A DNA stretch of 13,365 bases from Cyclobacteriaceae bacterium (GTDB taxonomy: Bacteria; Bacteroidota; Bacteroidia; Cytophagales; Cyclobacteriaceae). The translations under genes were made by a program, and so were the position numbers. Under the pieces are notes generated by a model. That model was not told the origin of the DNA. It saw only the letters and a program-made list of their open reading frames with translations, and did not search any database. Below are positions 1 through 8,386 of this stretch, one piece after another (position 1 is the stretch's first letter; each line of letters begins with the position of its first letter). The DNA lies in assembly GCA_028289505.1 (NCBI GenBank), contig JANQPK010000060.1:1-13365 (forward strand), written 5' to 3'.

Positions 1-553
1 CCTCGTTCAAATGATAAATATCTGGATTCAAACCGATCAGCTCCAGCAATTTGGCCCCACCAATTCCCAATAAGATGTATTGTGCAATCCTGGTGGAAAT
101 ATTCGAATCATAAAGCCGATGAGTAGTGGTCTGAGCCAAATAGTCGTTTTCAGGAAGATCGGTGGACAACAGAAAGATAGGTGCGGTACCAAAAGTCTCC
201 GGCGCCAGGTAAAATGCCTTCACCTTGACAATATGTTGGTCCACGGTGATTTCAAAAGTTACGCCTGTGTCCTGAAGGAATGAATAAATCTTCTCCTGGA
301 ACAATACTTCCATGGACTTATCTGCCTTTCTAATTTGATCGTAATAACCCTTTTTCCAGAGAATACCAATACCGATCACCGGTTGCTTTAGCTGGTAGGC
401 ACTTCTCATGTGTGATCCAGCCAGGAATCCAAGTCCACCTGAGTAAATTTTAAGTGCTTGATCGACCGCAAACTCCATACTGAAATAGGCAACGGTATCC
501 TGGTATTTGGGATTGGTCTTATAGGGGAATTTAAAATCAAATTGATTAGTCAT
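1..553 (-). CDS. glgP: Alpha-glucan (glycogen) phosphorylase, N-terminal part, cut by left window edge
   Basis: Phosphorylases of glycosyltransferase family 35 release glucose-1-phosphate from alpha-1,4-glucans such as glycogen in the cytoplasm. Reading the minus strand from the ATG at 553-551 gives 184 uninterrupted codons up to the window edge. The start is MTNQFDFKFPYKTNPKYQ. Family hallmarks follow: YFSMEFAVDQALKIYSGGLG then FLAGSHMRSAYQL (about residues 24-55), GIGILWKKGYYDQ, the block YLAPETFGTAPIFLLSTDLP, and IYHLNE at the edge, part of the conserved HLNE-(G/A)H active-site segment. This resembles the short alpha-glucan phosphorylase subfamily common in Bacteroidota more than the long animal/E. 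coli GlgP type. Such proteins run to roughly 550 residues or more, so well over half lies outside the window. The sequence AGGTAAGAG precedes the ATG. The gene is codirectional with the efflux operon but separated by 156 bp, so it probably has its own promoter. The family assignment is secure; the exact subfamily is less so. Confidence 0.9.
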   Translation of the reverse strand, partial: MTNQFDFKFPYKTNPKYQDTVAYFSMEFAVDQALKIYSGGLGFLAGSHMRSAYQLKQPVIGIGILWKKGYYDQIRKADKSMEVLFQEKIYSFLQDTGVTFEITVDQHIVKVKAFYLAPETFGTAPIFLLSTDLPENDYLAQTTTHRLYDSNISTRIAQYILLGIGGAKLLELIGLNPDIYHLNE

Positions 554-709
554 CTCTTACCTCATTAATTACAAACAATCAAGAACCACGCAATATACTA
601 ACTGATGGTTTACTGGCGATTAAATTAATTGTTAAATATCAAGTGATTAATAAAAGGGTAAAATTCAATCGATTTCTGGAAAGAACGTACAGTTTATATA
701 GAAATAATA

Positions 710-2035
710 TTACTGTTCGGTGCCAATAGGTACCAGTTTGCCGGATAATCGTAGTAGTTCTGTTTCTGCCAGCTTGGTAGAAAACATGGCATCCAGAAAT
801 CGGCCATTGGCGTCAACCAAATTTCTCTGTGCCTCTCTTAACACCAGGAAATCACTAGCCCCCAATCTAAAGCGTTCTATAGCTATAGCTTCGTTTTCCT
901 TGGCTACTTCAAGGTTTTCCCGTTCTAATGCCACTACCTGAATACTGTTCTTATAGCGGATGTAGGCTTTGCGCAGATCGCTTTTTACCAGTAGCTTCAA
1001 CTCATTCAACGCCAGCAGGGTGGTTTCTTGTTCCACCCGGGCATTCTGGATTCTTCTATTGGTATTGTTACCGTCAAATATATTCCAGCGCGCTGTTAAT
1101 CCATAGGTTACCCCATCAAAGACAGACGCCCTTAACTGTCCTGCTTCATTTTCAGCCTCAGAGTAATTATAAGCCACCCCCAATCCTATGCGGGGATATC
1201 TATTGGCCTTTTCTTCTCGATACTGGTAATAAGCAATGTTTTGGTCTTGCATGGCTTTCAGCAATTCGGGATTCGCCTCATTTACAGATTGTTCAAGCAC
1301 CGTGTACTGCAAAGTGGTGTCTATATCGACCTGACTGACAATTTCGAAAGGCGTATCCACATTTCTACCTAATACCACATTCAAATCTACCTTGGCATGA
1401 TCTATCCTTTGTTGCTGCACGATTAATCCTGTTCTGTCACTATTGTAGTCTACCTGCGCCGCTAAGTAATCAACTTTTGAACCTTTACCAACTTGGTATC
1501 GATTTTCGGCAAAAAGTTGCCTCTGAAGAGAAATTTCAAGGTTTTCCTCTAGTACTCGTAGCCGTTCCTTTTCCAACATTACCTGATAGAAAGCATTGAT
1601 CACTTGCGCTACCGTGTTTTGTACCTGCTGCTGGGTATTCAGCTCTCCCCAACGCTTCATGGATTCTAACCTCTCCAAGGTCATAAACATGCCCAAACCA
1701 TCAAAAATGGTCCAGTTAAGCTGGGCGGCCGCGTCCAAACGATCGGACTTGGCCCAATCTGCTCCTACACTGAATATCCCATCTGGACCTTGTATATCGA
1801 GATCGATATTCTGTCTGGTAAAGTTCCTTCCAGCCTCCAGATCCAGTACCGGTAACATTCCTGCATTGCCCGGTTGATGGTTGTTATCAGTAATCCTTTG
1901 ATCATTTCGGGCGATCTTAATAGCAAAATTATTTTCCAGGCTTTGCCGAATAGCTTCTTCCAGGGTAAGCTGACCCTGAGCAACAGTGGTAAGGTTTAGT
2001 AAGGTTAGTGTTAGTATAGTTACTAGTCGACTCAT
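710..2035 (-). CDS. TolC-family outer membrane efflux channel
   Basis: This is the outer membrane component of a tripartite efflux pump; TolC-type proteins form trimeric beta-barrel/alpha-tunnel channels. About 441 residues is typical. It begins with a signal peptide (MSRLVTILTLTLLNLTTVAQ, cleavage probably near AQG-Q) without a lipobox cysteine, so it is unlikely to be lipidated. The mature protein opens with LTLEEAIRQSLENN, the classic first helix of outer membrane efflux (OEP) repeats. A second OEP repeat occupies roughly the second half, with LTARWNIFDGNNTNRRIQNA echoing LNWTIFDGLGMFMTLERLES of the first; paired WxIFDG motifs are characteristic. I chose ATG at 2035-2033. An in-frame TTG at 2041-2039 would overlap the permease stop by four bases and add only two residues. 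It is the last gene of the efflux operon, two bases after the permease stop. Substrate cannot be inferred. I see no clear terminator hairpin downstream. Confidence 0.93.
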   Translation of the reverse strand: MSRLVTILTLTLLNLTTVAQGQLTLEEAIRQSLENNFAIKIARNDQRITDNNHQPGNAGMLPVLDLEAGRNFTRQNIDLDIQGPDGIFSVGADWAKSDRLDAAAQLNWTIFDGLGMFMTLERLESMKRWGELNTQQQVQNTVAQVINAFYQVMLEKERLRVLEENLEISLQRQLFAENRYQVGKGSKVDYLAAQVDYNSDRTGLIVQQQRIDHAKVDLNVVLGRNVDTPFEIVSQVDIDTTLQYTVLEQSVNEANPELLKAMQDQNIAYYQYREEKANRYPRIGLGVAYNYSEAENEAGQLRASVFDGVTYGLTARWNIFDGNNTNRRIQNARVEQETTLLALNELKLLVKSDLRKAYIRYKNSIQVVALERENLEVAKENEAIAIERFRLGASDFLVLREAQRNLVDANGRFLDAMFSTKLAETELLRLSGKLVPIGTEQ

Positions 2036-2037
2036 GC

Positions 2038-5000
2038 TCAAAACCTGGCCAAACGTTTTTCACTACCTGTGATATAGGTATAGACCGCCGGAATTACATA
2101 AAGTGTTAATACTGTTGAAAAAATGAGGCCTCCAATTACCGTTAATCCCATGGATACTCGACTTTCGGCACCTGCTCCCAAAGCAAGCGCTATGGGTAGG
2201 ATACCGAGAATGGTGGATAAGCTGGTCATGAGGATTGGTCTGAATCGCTGTGAGGCTGCAGACTGTATGGCTTGCAGCATGTCTTCTCCTTGGCTCTTCT
2301 TCTGATTGGCAAATTCCACAATTAGAATACCGTTTTTGGTAACCAAGCCAATCAACATAATGATCCCAATCTGACTGAAGATGTTCAAGGACTCTCCGAA
2401 TAGTTTTAAAGTCAATAAAGCTCCAGCCATGGCCAGGGGCACTGTAAACATAATAATGAAGGGATCTCGAAAACTTTCGAACTGAGCAGATAGTGCCAAA
2501 TAGATCAGGACTAAAGCAAAAATAAAGGCAAAATACAGACTGGATGTACTTTCCTTAAACTCGTTGGAAGCCCCTGATAAGGCAGTGGAGAAATTTTCAT
2601 CAAGCACTTGGTCTGCGATCCGTTCCATGGCAACAATGCCGTCCCCTATGGTTTTTCCCTCAACTGTACTGGCGGATACAGTAGCTGATACAAAACGGTT
2701 GAATCGGTAGAGTTGAGGGGGGCTACTTTCTTCCCTTAATTTCACCAGGTTATCGAGTTGAATGAGCTCTCCTTTGTTACTTCGCAAATACAGTGCTTGC
2801 AGATCCAGTGGGTCATTGCGGTTTTCCCTGGCCACCTGGCCTATTACCTGGTACTGCTTACCATCCATTATGAAATAACCGAATCGTTGACCGCTAAAGG
2901 CTAGCTGCAGCGTCCTGGCTATATCCAACACAGATACTCCAAGAAACCTGGCTTTGTCTCGATCAATTTCGATGTTGATCTCCGGCTTATTGAACTTAAG
3001 ATCCAGGTTGACAAAACCAAAAGTAGGGTCAGCATAGGCTTTCTCCATAAACTGCGGTAGCACTTTTTTCAAAGCTTCCAGATTAGGAGCCTGAATTACA
3101 AATTGAACTGGAAATCCCAGCAAGCCTCCTTCACCCAATGTCTGCGGTTGTACAATAAAGGCCCTGGCTTTGGTAATTGATTGAATGGATGGCGTAAGAT
3201 CACCAACGATCTGCTGAACAGATCGATCCCTTTCCGACCGGTCCTTTAGCATTGCGAACAGGAACCCCGAATTCACAGAACTACTGGCGCCAAAACTAGG
3301 TGAAGTCACTGACCCAATGAATTCTCGCTCAGGGATCTCCTCCATGGTCACCGAAGTGACTTCATCCATGTATCGATCCATATATTCGAAAGTTACACCC
3401 TCAGGTGCAGAGGCAATTACTAAGAACTGATTGCGGTCTTCTAGAGGGGATAACTCACTGGGTAATTGGATATAGATAGAGTAAATTATCAAACCAGATA
3501 TGGCCATAATAGGAAATGCCAGCCACCGGTTATGCATAAATGCACCTAGACTATTCTTATATTTTTCGGTAAGCCACACAAAAAATGGTTCGGTCAGCGT
3601 GTAGAACTTAGGCTGAACCGCGCGCTTTTTCAGTAATCTACTGCTGATCATGGGGGTCAGTGTAAGCGCTACGAAACTGGATATGATCACCGCTCCCGCA
3701 ACCACCACTCCAAACTCCGTAAACAATTTCCCAGTTAATCCCTGAAGAAAAACCAAAGGTAGGAATACCGCAGCCAAAGCAATGGTGGTGGAAATGACCG
3801 CAAAGAAGATTTCATTAGTCCCCTTAATTCCAGCTTCTTTTGGTTGCAGACCTTGTTCGATCTTCTTGTATATGTTTTCCAGTACCACGATGGTATCATC
3901 CACCACCAGCCCAATAGCCAAAACGATACCCAGAAGCGTAAGCACGTTCACACTAAAATCAGCAATGTACATAATAAAGAAAGCACCAATCAATGAGATA
4001 GGGATGGTGACCACTGGTATTATGGTAGTTCTCCAATCTCTTAAGAATAGGAAAATTATAGAGACTACCAGTGCAAATGCCAATAGAATGGTTTGCTGGA
4101 CTTCCTTGATACTGGCCTTGATATATTTGGTGCTGTCGACATTGACTTTGGCCTCGACATCCGGTGGTAATGCTTTTTTTATGGGTTCGAACCTCCGGTA
4201 AAACTCCTCCGCGATATCGATGTGGTTCGATCCGGGCTGGGCTATAATGATAGGCATTACCATGGGTATTCCATCTCGTTTCAATATGGTCCGTTGGTTC
4301 TCTGGAGCCAATTCGGCACGACCGATATCCCTAAATCTAACAATACCAGTGAGCTCCTCCTTTACGATTAATTGGTTAAAATCTTCAGGACTATCCAGAC
4401 GACCCTGTGTGCGGACAGTCAACTCTGTATTCATACCCTCCACCCTTCCTGACGGTAGTTCAACATTATTGGCGGACAGGGCATCTAGTACATCCACGGG
4501 AGTTAATCGATATGCTGCAAGCTTTACTGGATCCAGCCACAACCTCATTGCATATCGCTTCTCACCCCATATTCGAACCTGACTAACCCCAGGTATGGTC
4601 TGTAACCGTTCCTTTATCACATTTTCCGCGATTGAGCTGAGCTCCAACAAAGACCTGGTATCACTCTGAAGACTGGTAATAATAATGGGCCATGAATCCG
4701 CGTCTTCTTTACTGACTACCGGAGGATCCGCATCCGGTGGAAGGTTATAAACAGCTCTGGAAACCCGATCTCTCACATCATTGGCTGCGCGTTCCAGGTC
4801 AGAACCCAAATCGAATTCCACCGAAACCGTACTGCGACCATCACGGCTCACTGAGGTCAGGGTTCGAATGCCATCTATGCCATTGACCAGGTCCTCAATG
4901 GGCTCTGTAATCTGAGATTCTATAATATCGGCGTTGGCTCCGGTGTAGTTGGTGACCACCGTAATAATTGGTGGATCTACACTTGGATATTCTCGCACAC

Positions 5001-5097
5001 CCAGGTATCCAAAACTTACCAATCCAAATAATACGATCACAATGGACATAACCACCGCTAATACTGGACGTTCAATGCTGATACTGGAAAGACTCAT
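2038..5097 (-). CDS. RND-family multidrug efflux permease (HAE-1/AcrB type)
   Basis: This is the inner membrane proton/drug antiporter of a tripartite pump, normally a trimer taking substrates from periplasm or membrane. Its 1019 residues match the family (about 1000-1050). The N terminus (SISIERPVLAVVMSIVIVLF) is the first transmembrane helix. The proton-relay residues are present: an aspartate pair in GLVVDDTIVVLEN (D400 and D401, TM4) and the TM10 lysine in GLVTKNGILIVEFANQ (K921). Two large periplasmic loops follow TM1 and TM7, and the conserved LIYLALSAQFESFRDPF and a C-terminal membrane bundle are intact. The aspartate pair and overall similarity place it with hydrophobe/amphiphile exporters rather than heavy-metal (CzcA) pumps; the drug spectrum is unknown. 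The start ATG at 5097 lies one base after the fusion-protein stop, so translation is probably coupled. Confidence 0.96.
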   Translation of the reverse strand: MSLSSISIERPVLAVVMSIVIVLFGLVSFGYLGVREYPSVDPPIITVVTNYTGANADIIESQITEPIEDLVNGIDGIRTLTSVSRDGRSTVSVEFDLGSDLERAANDVRDRVSRAVYNLPPDADPPVVSKEDADSWPIIITSLQSDTRSLLELSSIAENVIKERLQTIPGVSQVRIWGEKRYAMRLWLDPVKLAAYRLTPVDVLDALSANNVELPSGRVEGMNTELTVRTQGRLDSPEDFNQLIVKEELTGIVRFRDIGRAELAPENQRTILKRDGIPMVMPIIIAQPGSNHIDIAEEFYRRFEPIKKALPPDVEAKVNVDSTKYIKASIKEVQQTILLAFALVVSIIFLFLRDWRTTIIPVVTIPISLIGAFFIMYIADFSVNVLTLLGIVLAIGLVVDDTIVVLENIYKKIEQGLQPKEAGIKGTNEIFFAVISTTIALAAVFLPLVFLQGLTGKLFTEFGVVVAGAVIISSFVALTLTPMISSRLLKKRAVQPKFYTLTEPFFVWLTEKYKNSLGAFMHNRWLAFPIMAISGLIIYSIYIQLPSELSPLEDRNQFLVIASAPEGVTFEYMDRYMDEVTSVTMEEIPEREFIGSVTSPSFGASSSVNSGFLFAMLKDRSERDRSVQQIVGDLTPSIQSITKARAFIVQPQTLGEGGLLGFPVQFVIQAPNLEALKKVLPQFMEKAYADPTFGFVNLDLKFNKPEINIEIDRDKARFLGVSVLDIARTLQLAFSGQRFGYFIMDGKQYQVIGQVARENRNDPLDLQALYLRSNKGELIQLDNLVKLREESSPPQLYRFNRFVSATVSASTVEGKTIGDGIVAMERIADQVLDENFSTALSGASNEFKESTSSLYFAFIFALVLIYLALSAQFESFRDPFIIMFTVPLAMAGALLTLKLFGESLNIFSQIGIIMLIGLVTKNGILIVEFANQKKSQGEDMLQAIQSAASQRFRPILMTSLSTILGILPIALALGAGAESRVSMGLTVIGGLIFSTVLTLYVIPAVYTYITGSEKRLARF

Positions 5098-5098
5098 A

Positions 5099-6175
5099 TC
5101 AGTTGGTTAGGGTAAGCTCCACATTGGAACCTGGTCTAATTTGCAAAATGCCGGAGGTGATGACCGTATCCTTGGGTTGAAGCCCTGAAAGCACCTGAAC
5201 GGAACGTTCGGTACGGATTCCTACTTCTACCGGCACTGATTCTACGGTGCCGCTTCGCGCCACAAATACCTTATGGCCTCCTAGCTCTGGAATAATGGCC
5301 TCAGTGGGAACCATTAGCGCCCGGTCCATCGAACTGAATATCAGATCAACTTTGGCAAACTGGCCAGGCAATAAACTGCCATCTGGATTGGGGCTTAGGG
5401 CTCTCATCCTAAGTGTTCGGGTTTCATCATCCACCTGAGGTTCAATGGCGTATATTTCGCCAGAAGCGGCAGCCTCCATGGCATCCGTTGAAAATCGGAT
5501 TTCATCTCCCACCTCAACTTTGTTGGAATATTTTTCAGGTACCGAAAAGTCGATCTTCACCGGATTAATACTGTATATACTTACTATTGGATCGTTAGGT
5601 GTCAAATAGCTACCAATACTGATTTGTCTTAAGCCCACAATTCCGTTAAATGGTGCTCGGATTTTGGTTTTGCGGTATTGGCTCTGAAGGATTTTGATGT
5701 CCGATGCCACCGTATTCAATTCTGTCAGCGCTATATCGTACTCTTCTTGACTAATAGCTTCTTTTTCAAGCAGTGATCGTTCTCGAAACTCCCGATCCTG
5801 CATCAGCTTCTGTGTATGCTGCATTTTCTCCAATTGTGCCAAAATCTCGTCGTCATCAAGGCTTACTAGCAAATCCCCTTGACTAACCGGTACACCTTCT
5901 TTGAAATGGATTTTTTCTACCAGACCTGATATCTCGCTTTTCAATTCAACGGACTCGTTGGCTTGTACGGATCCGGTAACCGAAATTTTATTATCTATGC
6001 GCTCTGGATTGATCACCGCCCCGCTTACCGGTATTCTGGGATTATAACCTGTAGTGGGTGCTGCTTCAGTACTTGAACCACTTCCTCCTAGCAGTCCCCA
6101 CAGGGTTGGGTTGATTAAGTAAATGATCACCGCGCCCATTAGCACGATGAGACCTGCTTTGATTGGTTTGCTCAT
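5099..6175 (-). CDS. Periplasmic adaptor (membrane fusion protein) of RND efflux pump
   Basis: Membrane fusion proteins bridge the RND permease and the TolC channel in the periplasm. Its 358 residues fit the family. An N-terminal hydrophobic segment (about residues 7-29, GLIVLMGAVIIYLINPTLWG) has no lipobox, so it is probably a membrane anchor or uncleaved signal. Next comes the first half of the lipoyl/barrel-sandwich domain (GSVQANESVELKSEISGLVE then VPVSQGDLLVSLDD). A short coiled-coil hairpin follows (about 112-170, with LLEKEAISQEEYDIALTELN), and the lipoyl half closes with KIRAPFNGIVGLRQISIGSY. Beta-barrel and membrane-proximal domains complete it, with LLPGQFAKVDL and a C terminus GILQIRPGSNVELTL. 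The hairpin is short, like many Bacteroidota adaptors. It is the first gene of the operon; the permease starts one base after its stop. The upstream gap of 79 bp is shared with the divergent dynamin gene. No regulator gene of the TetR or MarR type is adjacent. Confidence 0.94.
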   Translation of the reverse strand: MSKPIKAGLIVLMGAVIIYLINPTLWGLLGGSGSSTEAAPTTGYNPRIPVSGAVINPERIDNKISVTGSVQANESVELKSEISGLVEKIHFKEGVPVSQGDLLVSLDDDEILAQLEKMQHTQKLMQDREFRERSLLEKEAISQEEYDIALTELNTVASDIKILQSQYRKTKIRAPFNGIVGLRQISIGSYLTPNDPIVSIYSINPVKIDFSVPEKYSNKVEVGDEIRFSTDAMEAAASGEIYAIEPQVDDETRTLRMRALSPNPDGSLLPGQFAKVDLIFSSMDRALMVPTEAIIPELGGHKVFVARSGTVESVPVEVGIRTERSVQVLSGLQPKDTVITSGILQIRPGSNVELTLTN

Positions 6176-6219
6176 TTAGTTAGTGTCAATCCCTTAATTT
6201 ACACACAATAAGTTAGAAC

Positions 6220-6251
6220 TTGCGCGATTTTGAGCAGGTTGGTTATATTTG
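6220..6251 (+). promoter_or_regulatory. Putative Bacteroidota-type promoter for the dynamin-like gene
   Basis: TATATTTG at 6244-6251 matches the Bacteroidota -7 consensus TAnnTTTG exactly. A TTG at 6220-6222, 21 bases upstream, is within the spacing known for the -33 TTG element. The -7 element ends only three bases before the ATG at 6255, so transcription would be expected to begin at or within a few bases of the start codon. The assignment rests on motif match only. Confidence 0.5.
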
Positions 6252-6254
6252 ACT

Positions 6255-8003
6255 ATGTCCCACGAAATTGTAGATGAAGCAGTAAGAGGGTTTAAAGCCA
6301 GGCTTTCTGAGGCCATCAAAAACCTGCATGAACTCATCCAATTGACCAATAGCCCAGAACTGGCAGATAACACCAGTGACCTGCGAGAACGCATTCAAGA
6401 GCCATTCATGTTTGTTATTGTGGGTGAAGTTAAGTCCGGAAAAAGCAGCTTTGTTAACGCCTTACTAAACACCGGTGAGGAAATCTGCAAAGTGGCTCCC
6501 GACCCATGTACTGATACTATTCAGCAGGTATTATATGGGGAGGAAAATGTATTGGTGATCAGTGAATACCTGAAAAAGATCTTTCATCCTGTCGATATTC
6601 TCAAGGAAATCGCCATTGTGGATACTCCGGGTACCAATACCATCATAAAGCACCACCAAGAGATTACCGAGAGGTTCATACCGGTAAGCGATCTCATTGT
6701 TTTCGTATTTGAAGCGAAAAACCCATACCGGCAATCGGCCTGGGAATTCTTCGACTACATCAGTGCTGAATGGAGAAAGAAAGTGATATTCGTGCTGCAA
6801 CAGGCCGATCTGATGGAACCTGATGACCTAAAGGTGAATCTGAAAGGTGTTGCCGATCAGGCCCAGAAAAAAGGAGTTATGGATCCCCAGGTATTTGCAG
6901 TTTCAGCAAAGCAGGCTTTGAGTGGTGAGGTAACAGGAAGTGGGATCGAGGCGGTGATTGATTACATCAATGCCAACATCACCGGTGGAAAGGCACCATG
7001 GCTTAAGTTGGAGAACAATCTGGTGACTGCACAAGAAATCATGACCCGAATTACCACGGGGATTGAAGACAGGCAGCAGCAATTGCAGGCAGACCAGAAG
7101 TTTCGAGCTGAGGTGGGTGACATATTGTCCAACCAAGGCAGCAAATCGAAGAAACAAGTAAAGATTCTGGTTGAAAACATGGTGGCGGGATACGATCGCA
7201 TTACCTCCCAGACGGAGAAGAAATTAGCGCAAGGGCTGGGTTTCTTCACCCTGATTAAGCGGTCCTTCTTGTCGATATTCACCAAGAAGGAGTCTCCCAC
7301 TGGCTGGCTCACTGATTTAACTGAGGAGATGGAAAGCAGTCTAAAACATGAGCTTACCATTAAGGTAAATGAGGGGGTGACTTCAGTAGCAGATAGCATC
7401 CAGCAGATGGCAAAAATGATTCAGCTGAAAATCCAGACCAGTAAGACCATCTTAAAGTCAGATCAGGAAATTTTTGCCGATATATCGGAGAAGAGGGTTC
7501 AGGTTATGCAGGACCTGCAAGAGGCCTTCTCAGATTTTCTAAACCGAACTGAAAATTTTGTAGACGAAAGCATGATCCCCAGGGATTCTCAGTTTACTCC
7601 GGATTTGGCGAAAGGTGGAGGGTTGGCGGTTATTGGTGTAATTATGGCCACAGTGACCAAGAGTATGGCATTTGATATTACTGGAGGTATCTTATCTGCA
7701 ATCGGGATCTTGTTTGCCGGTATCACGGTGGGAATCAAGCGTCAAAAAGTGTTAAACAGCTTCAACCAGGAGGTTCAAAAAGGTCGATCTGCTTTGCAGG
7801 AAGATATCAGTTACAAGTTAGATCACTATGTGGATACTATCGAAAAAAGGATTGATCAAAATTTCGGTGAGTTTGATGCCATGATTGAATTGGAAACCAG
7901 TGACATGACCAATTTGATTCAAAAGAGCCAACTGGTAGAGCAGCAATTGATTGCTCTTGAGCAGGACATTAAGCATCATCTTGCGGAAAAAGCGGACTCG
8001 TAA
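6255..8003 (+). CDS. Bacterial dynamin-like GTPase
   Basis: Bacterial dynamin-like proteins are GTP-driven membrane-binding proteins implicated in membrane remodelling or repair. From ATG 6255 (the in-frame TTG at 6249 would add two residues) the protein has 582 residues. After a short N-terminal helix comes a GTPase domain: G1/P-loop GEVKSGKSS (G57-S65), a switch-I region with PCTDT (about 85-89), G3 DTPG (D123-G126), and at the G4 position QQAD (Q182-D185) in place of the usual (N/T)KxD. The long helical C-terminal half contains a glycine-rich hydrophobic stretch at about residues 454-496 that could form a membrane-inserting hairpin, equivalent in position to the paddle/tip of bacterial dynamins, then a coiled-coil tail. 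The family call is firm from the G motifs plus architecture; the specific role is unknown. It is divergent from the efflux operon and its 3' end overlaps the next gene tail to tail. Confidence 0.88.
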   Translation: MSHEIVDEAVRGFKARLSEAIKNLHELIQLTNSPELADNTSDLRERIQEPFMFVIVGEVKSGKSSFVNALLNTGEEICKVAPDPCTDTIQQVLYGEENVLVISEYLKKIFHPVDILKEIAIVDTPGTNTIIKHHQEITERFIPVSDLIVFVFEAKNPYRQSAWEFFDYISAEWRKKVIFVLQQADLMEPDDLKVNLKGVADQAQKKGVMDPQVFAVSAKQALSGEVTGSGIEAVIDYINANITGGKAPWLKLENNLVTAQEIMTRITTGIEDRQQQLQADQKFRAEVGDILSNQGSKSKKQVKILVENMVAGYDRITSQTEKKLAQGLGFFTLIKRSFLSIFTKKESPTGWLTDLTEEMESSLKHELTIKVNEGVTSVADSIQQMAKMIQLKIQTSKTILKSDQEIFADISEKRVQVMQDLQEAFSDFLNRTENFVDESMIPRDSQFTPDLAKGGGLAVIGVIMATVTKSMAFDITGGILSAIGILFAGITVGIKRQKVLNSFNQEVQKGRSALQEDISYKLDHYVDTIEKRIDQNFGEFDAMIELETSDMTNLIQKSQLVEQQLIALEQDIKHHLAEKADS

Positions 8004-8257
8004 TAGGCTAGCTTAATAGCCTTTATTCTGCTAATCGAGGCCAAAGTCGGTAGTTGTAAAAGCTCAATTTTTACCTGTAATTGCTGATCCATGGCGGCCA
8101 AAACCTCCACATTCAAGTGAAGTGAACTGAAATTTCCCCAGTATTCTAGAATAACCTGCTCCGCCAGGCAATCCTGTTTGGCCATGGCTGCATCATATTT
8201 TTGAAGCAGTATAGGAGTCACTTTATCCCGCCATTTGAAGCTCTCGATCACACTCAT
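7976..8257 (-). CDS. Small hypothetical protein, 93 residues
   Basis: I do not recognise this protein. It starts at ATG 8257-8255 and ends in TGA at 7978-7976. It appears soluble and mostly helical: no signal peptide or transmembrane segment, leucine/isoleucine-rich heptad-like stretches (VEVLAAMDQQLQVKIELLQL), one cysteine and two tryptophans. Three points support a real gene: it fills most of an otherwise empty 450-bp gap, codon choice resembles neighbouring genes, and an exact TAnnTTTG element sits just upstream (8283-8276, minus strand). Its last 28 bases overlap the end of the dynamin gene on the opposite strand. A spurious reading frame remains possible, since the evidence is contextual and no known family is recognised. 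Confidence 0.6.
   Translation of the reverse strand: MSVIESFKWRDKVTPILLQKYDAAMAKQDCLAEQVILEYWGNFSSLHLNVEVLAAMDQQLQVKIELLQLPTLASISRIKAIKLAYYESAFSAR
8005..8028 (+). terminator. Possible weak terminator of the dynamin-like gene
   Basis: Immediately after the TAA at 8001-8003, AGGCTA (8005-8010) and TAGCCT (8017-8022) form a perfect six-base-pair stem around a six-base loop, followed by TTATTCT. The stem is short and the T-run interrupted, so termination may be inefficient. The hairpin lies inside the coding sequence of the small gene on the other strand. Confidence 0.4.
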
Positions 8258-8275
8258 AATCCAACGTTTATCCTA

Positions 8276-8283
8276 CAAATTTA
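8276..8283 (-). promoter_or_regulatory. Putative -7 promoter element for the 93-residue gene
   Basis: On the minus strand the bases read TAAATTTG, an exact match to the Bacteroidota -7 consensus TAnnTTTG. It ends 18 bases before the ATG at 8257, giving a short leader. No convincing -33 TTG is visible at the usual distance, so this is a partial match. Confidence 0.4.
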
Positions 8284-8386
8284 GACAACCAAAACCACTG
8301 TAGGTTTAATGCAGTATTATCTTACAGTTAATTAATATGGGCTTTTTGTGATCCCCCAAGAAACAGTTAGATTATCCAAGGTGAAA

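Noticed and set aside
80..283. 67-codon open frame on the plus strand
   Set aside because: It lies antisense to the clearly conserved alpha-glucan phosphorylase frame on the minus strand and has no recognisable product.
3782..4582. Two plus-strand open frames of 139 and 120 codons opposite the RND permease
   Set aside because: They are fully within the highly conserved permease gene; their length comes from its codon bias and no family is recognisable.
6176..6254. Promoter of the efflux operon on the minus strand
   Set aside because: The best candidate, TAACTTAT, matches only six of eight positions of TAnnTTTG and has no clear -33, so I do not annotate it although a promoter must be nearby.
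6962..7399. 145-codon minus-strand open frame opposite the dynamin gene
   Set aside because: Antisense shadow of the dynamin coding sequence, with no promoter or recognisable domain.
8348..8352. Isolated GTGAT further upstream of the response regulator
   Set aside because: It has no partner 11 bp away on either side and is out of phase with the array at 8389-8415.
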